A stretch of 30,852 nucleotides of DNA from CAZRXG01 sp964603985 (GTDB taxonomy: Bacteria; Chloroflexota; Anaerolineae; Aggregatilineales; UBA3940). The DNA lies in contig CAZRXG010000043.1 of the NCBI GenBank assembly GCA_964603985.1, forward strand, positions 1 through 30,852, read 5' to 3'. The notes under the pieces are model-generated. The model searched no databases and was not told the DNA's origin. It saw nothing but the letters and a program-made list of their open reading frames with translations. Each line of letters opens with the position of its first letter. Within the stretch, counting starts at the first letter, position 1. The translations under genes and the position numbers were made by a program. Positions 14,170 through 20,958 of the stretch are shown piece after piece.

Positions 14170-14333
14170 GAGCGCCGCGCCGGGAGCGGGGAGTTGAATC
14201 TCACCGGCCTTTCATGTACCGAATCAGGCTTTCCCTGGCAGGCGCGAGATTCGGCAGGTAGTTTGATCTCTTGAGCTTGAAGCTCGACTGGGATGCCAGC
14301 GCCTTGCCGGTTCCTGCACCGCCCCCGGCTGGC

Positions 14334-15977
14334 TCAATCCATCACCCGCGTGACGTGGTGCACCGTCACGTCGCCGCTGATGCCCTTCAGGTGCAGGCCG
14401 CTGACCGATGTGGCCTCCACCCGGTCCTTGACCAGGTCGTAGGTCTCCTGGCTGATCAGCACCTGCCCGCCCTCCGCCGCCGTGCAGATGCGCGCGCCCA
14501 GGTTGGCCGCCCGCCCGATCACGGTGTAGTCGGTGCGCTGCGCGCTGCCCATCTCGCCTGCGATCAGCTCTCCGCTGGCGATGCCCACCCCAATTGGGGA
14601 CGGATCGAGGCCGCGCGCCCGCCACGCCTCCATCACGCCTACGTGCGTCTCCTGCATCGCCAGCCCGACGCGCACCGCTCGCAGCGCGTGATCCGGCAGT
14701 GGGAACGGCGCGCCGAAGAGCGCCATCACCTCGTCGCCCACAAACTTGTCGAGCGTTCCCTCATGCGAGAGGATCACCTCGACCATCTGGCCCAGGTAGT
14801 CGTTGATGAACCCGACCAGCATCTCCGGGTCGGTGCGCTCGGCCAGTGCCGTCGAGCCGCGCAGGTCGGCGTACAGCACGCTCAGCACCGTCCGCTCACC
14901 CTTGAGGAAGTCCACGTCCGGGTTAGCCAGCAGCCGCTGCATCACGCGCGGGTCAACCGAGCGCCCTAACACCTGGCGCAGGCGGCGCTGCTCCAGGCTC
15001 TCGAAGATGGCCGTGTCCATCTGGCTGGCGATGGCGTTCAGCAGGCGGTAGTCTTTCTCGTCGAAGCCGCGCGGCCCGTAGCGGTTGACCACGCCGAACA
15101 CGCCCAGGATCTCGTTGTGCAGGATCAGGGGGACGCACATCACCGACCGCACCTCGCCCTCGAGGTCGTTTTTGAAGACCAGCCGCGCCTTGCTCAGCGA
15201 CTCGTCGGCCACGCGCTGCACCACCTCCTGGTGCGGCGTCGTGCGGAACAGATCATCGTGCGAGACGGCGCGCAGCTCCAGCTTGCCGCCCGTCTGGTTG
15301 TAGAGCATGATGAAGCCCATCTCGGCCTGGATGGCCCCGCGAAGCTCCTGGAGCACCGCGTTGAGCATCTCGTCAAAGGAAAGAGGCCGGTCGCGGATGC
15401 GGTCGACGCGGTAGATGGTCTCCAGCTCCTTGTTACGCAGTCGCAGGTCGTCGTAGGCGTAGCCCTGTACGATGGCCGAATCGACGTGATCCTCGGCCAC
15501 GCGCAGCAGCTCGATGTCTTCCTGGCTGAAGGGCCGCTCGGTGCGGGCCAGCAGCAGCGCGCCCAGACGCATGTTGGCCCGCATGATGATCGGCACCGCC
15601 GCCAGTTGCGCCTTCTCCGGCAGGTCGGCGCCGCCCACCTCGTCCGGCACCTCGTCCGCCCGCCATATCTCGACGGAATCCACCGCCAGCGCGCGCTCGG
15701 AGAGCCGCCGCAGCGTCTCCGCGCCGATCTGCTTGAGGTAGTTGCCCCGATCGTTGAAGGCTTTCAGCTCCAGCTCGCCCGTGTCGCGGTGCAGCAGCGA
15801 GAGCAGGCACAGGTCAGTATCGAATTGCGCGGTCAGCAGGTTGACGATGGCCGACAGCATCGCCGATGGCTCGTACTCGGTGTCGCGGATCTCGTCGATC
15901 GCTGCGATCAGGTCAAGCTGCTTTTGCTTCTGTTCGAGGATCTTTTGCAGGGTTTGTGAGGCTCTTTCCTCGCTCAA
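14334..15977 (-). CDS. GAF-GAF-class III adenylate cyclase
   Basis: 547 residues. After a short coiled-coil-like start (residues 8-30) come two GAF-type sensor domains (about 35-175 and 200-345). A linker follows, then a class III cyclase domain from about 380. The catalytic set looks complete: metal Asp in VLYADLRGS, adenine-selecting Lys and second metal Asp in LDKFVGDEVMALFG, Asp of RTDYTVIG, and Asn/Arg in AANLGAR. The Lys/Asp pair indicates ATP and not GTP, so the expected product is cAMP. There are no membrane segments; it would be a cytoplasmic sensor whose GAF domains bind a small ligand or dimerise. The start is TTG at 15977, supported by AAGGGGG about 7 bases upstream. A perfect extended -10 and a leader hairpin lie upstream. 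Confidence 0.9.
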   Translation of the reverse strand: MSEERASQTLQKILEQKQKQLDLIAAIDEIRDTEYEPSAMLSAIVNLLTAQFDTDLCLLSLLHRDTGELELKAFNDRGNYLKQIGAETLRRLSERALAVDSVEIWRADEVPDEVGGADLPEKAQLAAVPIIMRANMRLGALLLARTERPFSQEDIELLRVAEDHVDSAIVQGYAYDDLRLRNKELETIYRVDRIRDRPLSFDEMLNAVLQELRGAIQAEMGFIMLYNQTGGKLELRAVSHDDLFRTTPHQEVVQRVADESLSKARLVFKNDLEGEVRSVMCVPLILHNEILGVFGVVNRYGPRGFDEKDYRLLNAIASQMDTAIFESLEQRRLRQVLGRSVDPRVMQRLLANPDVDFLKGERTVLSVLYADLRGSTALAERTDPEMLVGFINDYLGQMVEVILSHEGTLDKFVGDEVMALFGAPFPLPDHALRAVRVGLAMQETHVGVMEAWRARGLDPSPIGVGIASGELIAGEMGSAQRTDYTVIGRAANLGARICTAAEGGQVLISQETYDLVKDRVEATSVSGLHLKGISGDVTVHHVTRVMD

Positions 15978-16022
15978 GGTGTTTCCCCCTTGTAGGCAAA
16001 TTTGGCTGCATCTCCCCAGAAG

Positions 16023-16045
16023 CCCTGCTCTGGTAACGAGCAGGG
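16023..16045 (-). other. Leader hairpin upstream of the adenylate cyclase
   Basis: An 8-bp stem CCCTGCTC (16023-16030)/GAGCAGGG (16038-16045) lies between the promoter and the TTG start, within the ~75-base leader. There is no T tract in either direction strong enough to call a terminator. Confidence 0.55.
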
Positions 16046-16058
16046 TTCATTACCTCGC

Positions 16059-16064
16059 ATTATA
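16059..16064 (-). promoter_or_regulatory. Extended -10 promoter of the adenylate cyclase
   Basis: TGC-TATAAT on the minus strand, a perfect extended -10. The predicted transcript starts near 16052. Confidence 0.65.
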
Positions 16065-16131
16065 GCATTTTCGCAGCGTTTTTATTGAGAATATTGAGCT
16101 TTTGGGCCGGAGAGGAAACCGTTTCAGCCAG

Positions 16132-16154
16132 GCCTGACGTTAGAAACGTCAGGC
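16132..16154. other. Perfect 9-bp hairpin in the spacer
   Basis: GCCTGACGT (16132-16140) pairs with ACGTCAGGC (16146-16154). There is no T run on either side. It shares GCCTGACG with the loops of the intergenic repeat families. Confidence 0.6.
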
Positions 16155-16238
16155 TCAATACGAAATGTCGGCTGTTGACGTTTTACGAAATAATGGGATA
16201 ACTTCTCAGCGCTTTGTTAAGCAAGATTTGCATGGTTA

Positions 16239-16360
16239 CGATGCATTGCTTTTTCACTCCCCTGTGAGCCTGACGGCTCATCCGTCCCCCCGTGCACGGG
16301 GGGACACATCGGAGCGCAGCGACGATGAGGGTGCCCAAGGAGGGTGCCCAAGAAGAGGGG
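16239..16360. repeat. Family P palindromic repeat, full copy
   Basis: Order of parts: CGATGCATTGC, a hairpin TGAGCC-TGAC-GGCTCA, then a long palindrome (GTCCCCCC-GTGCAC-GGGGGGAC, from about 16285), then ACACATCGGAGCGCAGCGAC and GATGAGG. It ends with two 12-bp units (AGGGTGCCCAAG). A nearly identical core is at 26179-26270. Nothing coding is supported in 15978-16603; the plus-strand frame across it is chance. Confidence 0.88.
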
Positions 16361-16475
16361 ACAAAACCAACAACAGAGCACTCGACGCAAGATTGACCGA
16401 TTATTTTGTAAAAGCCCAAAAGCCGACGTGCGTGCCAGCGAGCGGGCCGGGCGGTCTAAAGTTTCAGCCACCTCC

Positions 16476-16501
16476 CTGTCTCCCCAGAACTCAAACACGC
16501 C
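16476..16501. repeat. Block shared with 7475-7500
   Basis: GTCTCCCCAGAACTCAAACA followed by CGCC, almost the same as upstream of the DUF6941-type gene. It lies about 100 bp ahead of the dipeptidase start. Confidence 0.6.
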
Positions 16502-16603
16502 TGTGCCTGCTGCCGGGTACATCCCCACTGGCCGCCGGGATGATAAAAGGGTACGCTACGCCAGCAAACCGACTCTTCAAGACCAGACTCCCCGGAGGCG
16601 ATC

Positions 16604-17674
16604 ATGGCCACATTCCCGGTGTTCGATGGGCACAACGATACATTGACTCACCTGTACCTGCCGGAGAAGGGCGGCGGAGGCTCGTTTTTCCGGCGCAGCG
16701 AAAGTGGGCACGTCGACCTGCCCAGGGCGAAAGAGGGTGGGTTGATCGGCGCGGTTTTTGCCATCTTCACCCCGCCGCCGGAAACGTCCAAAGAGCGCGA
16801 TCCTTATTACGGTCTGACCGTCACCGAGGACGGTTATGCCGTCAGTCCGCGCAGTCCGGTGGACTTTGAGTACGCGCGCGGCTTTACCGACTCGGTCGTT
16901 GAGTTCCTGTACCAGATTGAAGCGCAGTCCGAGGGCCGGGTCGGGGTGGTGCGCTCCTGGGGAGACATCGAGCGCAATTTGCAGGAGGGCACGCTCAGTG
17001 CGGTGCTGCACTTCGAGGGCGCGGCGGCCATCAGGCCCGACCTGGGCAACCTGGAGGCGTACCACGCCAGAGGGCTGCGCTCGTTGGGTCTCACCTGGAG
17101 CCGCCCCAATGCCTTTGGTTATGGCGTGCCGTACCGGTTTCCCCACTCGCCTGATACCGGCCCCGGCCTGACGGTGGCGGGGAAGGAGCTTGTCAGGGCG
17201 TGCAACCGGCTGGGGATCGTCGTCGACCTGGCCCACATCAATGAGAAGGGCTTTTGGGATGTGGCCCGGTTGTCCGGGCATCCGCTCGTGGTCAGTCATG
17301 CAGGTGTGCACGCGCTTTGCCCTTCGACGCGCAACCTGACCGATGAGCAGCTTGATGCCGTCGGTGAGTCAGATGGCGTGGTCGGCATCATCTTCGAGCC
17401 GACGAACATCGGGCATGAGGGCAGGCCGGAGCCGGATATGCCGCTCGGCGAGATCGTGCGCCACATTGACTACGTTGCCCGGCGGATCGGCGTCGATCAC
17501 GTGGCTTTTGGGTCTGATTTCGATGGGGCCGACATGCCGCAGGCGCTGCCCGACGTGACCGGCTTGCCCCGGCTCATCCGGGCGCTGCGCGGGCAGGGTT
17601 ACGACGATGACGCGCTGGAGAAAATCGCTTGCAAGAACTGGTTTCGCGTCTTCCGCGATACCTGGAGGGAGTGA
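16604..17674 (+). CDS. Membrane dipeptidase family peptidase (M19)
   Basis: 356 residues, a normal length for M19 (renal dipeptidase-like) zinc enzymes that cleave dipeptides. The TIM-barrel metal ligands are visible: H10 and D12 in FDGHNDTLTH, the bridging Glu in AVLHFEGAAA (about 137), His in VDLAHINEKG (about 210), His in VVSHAGVHAL (about 231) and Asp in FGSDFDGADM (about 307). There is no signal peptide, so this bacterial member is probably cytoplasmic and used in peptide or D-amino-acid dipeptide turnover; substrate choice cannot be told. The ATG at 16604 follows CGGAGG with 6-base spacing. It stands alone, with repeat-rich spacers on both sides. Confidence 0.92.
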   Translation: MATFPVFDGHNDTLTHLYLPEKGGGGSFFRRSESGHVDLPRAKEGGLIGAVFAIFTPPPETSKERDPYYGLTVTEDGYAVSPRSPVDFEYARGFTDSVVEFLYQIEAQSEGRVGVVRSWGDIERNLQEGTLSAVLHFEGAAAIRPDLGNLEAYHARGLRSLGLTWSRPNAFGYGVPYRFPHSPDTGPGLTVAGKELVRACNRLGIVVDLAHINEKGFWDVARLSGHPLVVSHAGVHALCPSTRNLTDEQLDAVGESDGVVGIIFEPTNIGHEGRPEPDMPLGEIVRHIDYVARRIGVDHVAFGSDFDGADMPQALPDVTGLPRLIRALRGQGYDDDALEKIACKNWFRVFRDTWRE

Positions 17675-17698
17675 GTGCCAGGCCGACCACAGTACATA

Positions 17699-17766
17699 TT
17701 GTTTGCCCCCCACCCCCGTCCCCTCCCCCACATTTCGCGCCTGATGGCGCTGGGGGGAGGGGAGAG
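17699..17766. repeat. Family C intergenic repeat, short copy
   Basis: Begins GTTTGCCCCCCACCCCCG and includes the CCCCTCCCCC/GGGGGGAGGGG hairpin. The loop region reads GCGCC-TGAT-GGCGC in place of TGAC. The GGCCGGATTA tail is absent. Confidence 0.85.
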
Positions 17767-17815
17767 AGACGAACCACATATCCCCCGGTGAGTGAGGCGC
17801 TTTTTTGACTGGTCG

Positions 17816-19249
17816 TCAGGCGGCCCCGGCACCGGCGGCCTCGCCTGCTCGGACGGCTCTCAGGCGGGCATGCAGGGACAGCACGAACAGGTACGTGATC
17901 AGGACAAGCTGCACCCCCGTGTCAAACGAGTTGCGGTGCGTCACCTCGGTCAGCAGCCCTGAGAGTGGGTGGACGATAGTGAAAAAGAACACCAGCACGC
18001 CGATCAGAACGCGCAGCAGCGTTGAGGGGTGGTGGCGGAACAGCAGGAACGTCAGGAAGCCCGTCAGGGCTGCGCCCAGTACCAGCGACCCCCAGAATCC
18101 CAGAAAATAGTCGCTGAAGGCCGCCATCAGCAGAAATTGCACGCAGTAGGCGCTGGAGAGCAACGCCAGATCCAGGAAGCGCACCGGCTCGCCGAGGATC
18201 AGCAGCGTCAGGCTCAGGGTGGCGATCAGGAGGGTCAGGGCGTAGGGACCTTCTCGCAGGCTGCGCAGCACCTTCGCGCCGGGCTGTTCGGGCTGGGGGA
18301 GCGCGATCCCCATCCCGGCGGTCGTGACGGCGCGGTCGAGCGTCCACACCAGCACCGACCCCTGGCCGTCGCCGGTGGGCCGGATGTCCATTGGGGTCAG
18401 GCAGCCCTCCGGGTAGTTGAGCTGTGAGACCGGCAGGCGGTCGACGGTGATGGTGAGAGAGAAATCCCTGATCTCGCGTTGGGTTGGAATCTGGTAGTAG
18501 ATGTACTCCATCCCGCGCACCTGATAGTCGACGGTGATCGTCTGGCTCTCGTGGGGGGACATGGTTTCTGCCCAGTATACGGCGTCGCCGGAGAAGCGCA
18601 GCAGTGGGCTGATGTCCTCGCCGTCCGCCGTGATTTCGAAGTACTCGTACATGGTCTGGTTGAGTGAGAGTGGAAAGTAAAATTCGGCCTCGGTCTCCAG
18701 ATCGGAGTCGTTGATGACTTCATACTCGAAGGAACCGTCGGCCACGAAGCCGTTGTACAGGGCGTATCCCTTGCGGCGCTCGCTCAACGTAAGGTGTATG
18801 TCCCCGGTCGAGCTGAGGATGCTGTTCTGTGGGACGACCTGACGCACCTCCACGTCGCGGTACAGGGGTGGGTCGGCGGGGTCGGCGCGGGGGATTTCCT
18901 CCTGGACGGTTTTGGTGATGTAGTGCGTGACGCCCAGCTCCCGCTGGATGTGTGGGCGGCCCCAGATCGATTGGGCGCTGGTGAGGTTGGCGTCGCTGAG
19001 GCTGCCGTGTGTGGCGTGATAGACGTTCGAGTTGGTTTTCAGGATTGAGCGGAAGGCCCACAGCAACCCCAGAAACAGCCCCGCTTTGACGGCGGCCTCG
19101 ACCACCCGGCGCAGCCAGGGCCAGAGGCGGTCGGGCGGATCGCCCCGTGAGGCTGTGAATGAAGTGCTGAAAAGAACGACGGCGGCGATGATCATCATCA
19201 GGGCGGTGACCGGCTCGACGATCATCCACTGGGTAATGCGGTTGAGCAT
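17816..19249 (-). CDS. Multi-pass membrane protein with a large extracytoplasmic domain
   Basis: 477 residues. Hydrophobic segments lie at about 10-30 and 48-66. A ~240-residue soluble, strand-rich region follows (about 75-330; GDIHLTLSERRKGYALYNGF, FYFPLSLNQTMYEYFEITAD, QTITVDYQVRGMEYIYYQIP). Five or six C-terminal membrane helices run from about 335 to 465. This TM-domain-multiTM layout resembles CreD-type inner membrane proteins, but I cannot confirm homology. The soluble part looks like two beta sandwiches, possibly carbohydrate- or ligand-facing. The ATG at 19249 has GGAGG 8 bases upstream. It is convergent with the dipeptidase. The short Ala/Gly-rich C-terminal tail is cytoplasmic or extracytoplasmic depending on helix count. 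Confidence 0.75.
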   Translation of the reverse strand: MLNRITQWMIVEPVTALMMIIAAVVLFSTSFTASRGDPPDRLWPWLRRVVEAAVKAGLFLGLLWAFRSILKTNSNVYHATHGSLSDANLTSAQSIWGRPHIQRELGVTHYITKTVQEEIPRADPADPPLYRDVEVRQVVPQNSILSSTGDIHLTLSERRKGYALYNGFVADGSFEYEVINDSDLETEAEFYFPLSLNQTMYEYFEITADGEDISPLLRFSGDAVYWAETMSPHESQTITVDYQVRGMEYIYYQIPTQREIRDFSLTITVDRLPVSQLNYPEGCLTPMDIRPTGDGQGSVLVWTLDRAVTTAGMGIALPQPEQPGAKVLRSLREGPYALTLLIATLSLTLLILGEPVRFLDLALLSSAYCVQFLLMAAFSDYFLGFWGSLVLGAALTGFLTFLLFRHHPSTLLRVLIGVLVFFFTIVHPLSGLLTEVTHRNSFDTGVQLVLITYLFVLSLHARLRAVRAGEAAGAGAA

Positions 19250-19432
19250 GTCGCTAACCTCCTGTTCCGGTTAATGCGTTGGGTGACGCTTTCTTCTCCC
19301 GGGGCCAGGAGGGCACCTACCCCTGCCCTCGTGTGGGCGGGGATTGTAAATCACCTTATCCGGTAGGGGAACGCTCTGGGGAGGATTGTCGACGAGTCGT
19401 AGTGCTTGCGATGGGAAAGCGTCAGGGTGCAT

Positions 19433-19520
19433 CTAGCTTTCAGCTATCAGCTAATCAGCTATCAGCCGGTCAGCTATCAGTTATCGGCTATCAGCTAATC
19501 AGCTATCAGCCATAGGCTAT
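19433..19520. repeat. Short degenerate tandem repeat
   Basis: Runs of AGCTATCAG, CTAATCAG and GTTATCGG units (8-9 bp, about ten copies) between the membrane protein and gcvT. Units are too short and spacer-free for CRISPR. The rest of 19250-19576 holds one weak GC hairpin (CCCCTGCCC/GGGCGGGG, about 19321-19343) and the gcvT terminator. Confidence 0.85.
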
Positions 19521-19525
19521 ACACC

Positions 19526-19556
19526 AAAAGGGCGGCTCGCCTCAGACGAACCGCCC
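19526..19556 (-). terminator. Rho-independent terminator of gcvT
   Basis: GGGCGGCTCG (19530-19539) pairs with CGAACCGCCC (19547-19556) with one mismatch. On the minus strand it is followed by TTTT, about 20 bases after the stop. Confidence 0.85.
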
Positions 19557-19576
19557 CGGTTGGTGGTTAGCCGCTT

Positions 19577-20665
19577 CTATCGCCGGTAGGCTGGCTGGTA
19601 GAATGGTCGCTTGACGATCTTGGCCTTCTTGGGCTTGCCCCGGATGAGCACGTCAAGCTCCTTGCCCATCTCGTACAGGGGGCGTGGGATGAGCGCCATC
19701 GCCGCGTAGGCGTCAACCGTTGGCGCGTACATGCCGCTCGTCACGTGGCCGTGCTGGCCGTCGATCACCACTTCGTAGTGCTCGCGTGGCACGCCCCGGT
19801 CGACCATCTCGATGCACGCCAGGCGGCGCGGTGGGCTTTCCAGGCGCAGCTTGAGCAGTGCGTCGCGCCCCACGAAGTCGCCCTTGTCCGTCTTGACGGC
19901 GAAGCCCAGCCCGGCCTCCAGTGGTGAGATGGTCGGGCTAAGCTCGTGCCCGTACAGCGGCAGGCATGGCTCGAAACGCAGCGAATCGCGGGCTGCCAGC
20001 CCGATGGGCTTGATGCCGTGCGGCTCGCCCGCCTCCAGGATCGCGTTCCACACCTTGACCGCCTGGTTGGCGTCGAAGAACAGCTCGTAGCCGTACTCGC
20101 CGGTGTAGCCCGTCGAGCCGATCAGGGCCTCGACGCCCGCCACCTTCCCGCGTGTGCTGAAGTGGTAATCGACCTTGCCCAGGTCGGCGTCGCAGATCGT
20201 TTGCAGGACTTCCTGCGCCTTTGGCCCCTGGAAGGCCAGCATATACGTCTCGACTGACACGTCGGTCACCGTCACGTCGAAGCCGGGGGTGTGCGCCTGG
20301 AGCCACTTAACGTCCTTGTGCAGGTTGGCGGCGTTGACGACCACGTAGTAGTGTTCCGGCAGGTTGTAAATGAAGATGTCGTCCACTGCGCCGCCGTCGG
20401 CGTAGCACAGCAGCGAGTAGCCTGCCTCCCACTCGGCGAGGTCGCCCACGTCGCTGGTGACCACGTATTGGAGAAAGGCCCTGGCATCTGGCCCGTCGAC
20501 GATCACCTGGCCCATGTGGTCGATGTCGAACAGGCCCGCCGCGCTGCGCACGGTCGCGTGCTCCTCCAGGGGGCCGGCGTATTGCACCGGCATCTCCCAC
20601 CCGGCGAAGGGCACCATGCGCGCGCCCAGGCCGACGTGCGTTTCGTAGAGTTGTGTGCGGTTCAC
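19577..20665 (-). CDS. gcvT: Aminomethyltransferase, glycine cleavage system T protein
   Basis: About 362 residues, the usual size for GcvT, which moves the aminomethyl group's methylene to tetrahydrofolate and releases ammonia. Family landmarks are VPFAGWEMPVQY near the start, GLFDIDHMGQV, YSLLCYADGGAVDDIFIYNL, STGYTGEYGYELF, GLAARDSLRFEPCLPLYGHE and the C-terminal domain ending KKAKIVKRPFY. The catalytic Asp and Arg of the AARDSLR motif are present. No gcvH or gcvP is adjacent, so the other subunits must be elsewhere, or this is a stand-alone paralog. The GTG at 20665 is preferred: AAGGAG lies 5 bases upstream. The frame opens at a GTG at 20692, but that start lies in a leader hairpin. A strong promoter and a ~158-base leader precede it. 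Confidence 0.92.
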   Translation of the reverse strand: MNRTQLYETHVGLGARMVPFAGWEMPVQYAGPLEEHATVRSAAGLFDIDHMGQVIVDGPDARAFLQYVVTSDVGDLAEWEAGYSLLCYADGGAVDDIFIYNLPEHYYVVVNAANLHKDVKWLQAHTPGFDVTVTDVSVETYMLAFQGPKAQEVLQTICDADLGKVDYHFSTRGKVAGVEALIGSTGYTGEYGYELFFDANQAVKVWNAILEAGEPHGIKPIGLAARDSLRFEPCLPLYGHELSPTISPLEAGLGFAVKTDKGDFVGRDALLKLRLESPPRRLACIEMVDRGVPREHYEVVIDGQHGHVTSGMYAPTVDAYAAMALIPRPLYEMGKELDVLIRGKPKKAKIVKRPFYQPAYRR

Positions 20666-20823
20666 GTTGACTCCTTTTTGTGATGAAATCACCGTCGGGC
20701 AGTTCGCCCGTTCTTGGTTACGCGAGGCTGCTTACGCGGGGGATCGGCCCACGATTTGAACGTCTGCCTGTAGTGTGCCACCGGGGAAGGCTCGAAGTTA
20801 TCACAGGCACACGTATTAGCTCC
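20666..20823 (-). promoter_or_regulatory. Structured gcvT leader with mutually exclusive helices
   Basis: In the transcript, GUGUGCCUGU (20803-20812) can pair either with GGCACAC (20773-20779) or with ACAGGCA (20765-20771), each giving 7 bp. The pairings share UGCC, so they exclude each other. Further down are CGGGC/GCCCG (20696-20710) and GTGAT/ATCAC (20680-20692), the last lying directly before the AAGGAG site at 20671-20676. It does not match the glycine riboswitch pattern. The regulatory role is inference. Confidence 0.5.
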
Positions 20824-20829
20824 TATGTC

Positions 20830-20859
20830 ATTGTAGCATGATTTTTGTGTCGTTTTCAA
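20830..20859 (-). promoter_or_regulatory. Sigma-70-type promoter of gcvT
   Basis: Minus-strand TTGAAA (20854-20859), an 18-base spacer, then TACAAT (20830-20835). Transcription would start near 20823. Confidence 0.7.
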
Positions 20860-20879
20860 TCATCTGTGGAGGGTGATCA

Positions 20880-20913
20880 TAAATCCGCGTAATCTGCGTA
20901 ATCTGCGGTCTGA
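20880..20913. repeat. Short dispersed repeat, inverted relative to 1301-1330
   Basis: TAAATCCGCGTAATCTGCGT continuing into AATCTGCGGTCTGAA. Nearly the reverse complement of 1301-1330. It ends where the longest glycosyltransferase frame begins. Confidence 0.75.
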
Positions 20914-20923
20914 ATGCCCTCCC

Positions 20924-20952
20924 TTGCCGAATCGCTCCAAAGTGGGTACGCT
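20924..20952 (+). promoter_or_regulatory. Possible promoter giving a near-leaderless glycosyltransferase mRNA
   Basis: TTGCCG (20924-20929), a 17-base spacer, then TACGCT (20947-20952), only 6 bases before the ATG at 20959. The match is moderate. Confidence 0.3.
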
Positions 20953-20958
20953 ACCGGC

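Noticed and set aside
16165..16869. 234-residue plus-strand frame
   Set aside because: Crosses a family P repeat and then reads the dipeptidase gene in the wrong frame.
19433..19520. Possible CRISPR array
   Set aside because: Units are 8-9 bp, degenerate and without unique spacers; no cas genes in the window.
20666..20823. Glycine riboswitch upstream of gcvT
   Set aside because: The known aptamer core motifs were looked for on both strands and not found; kept only as an unidentified structured leader.
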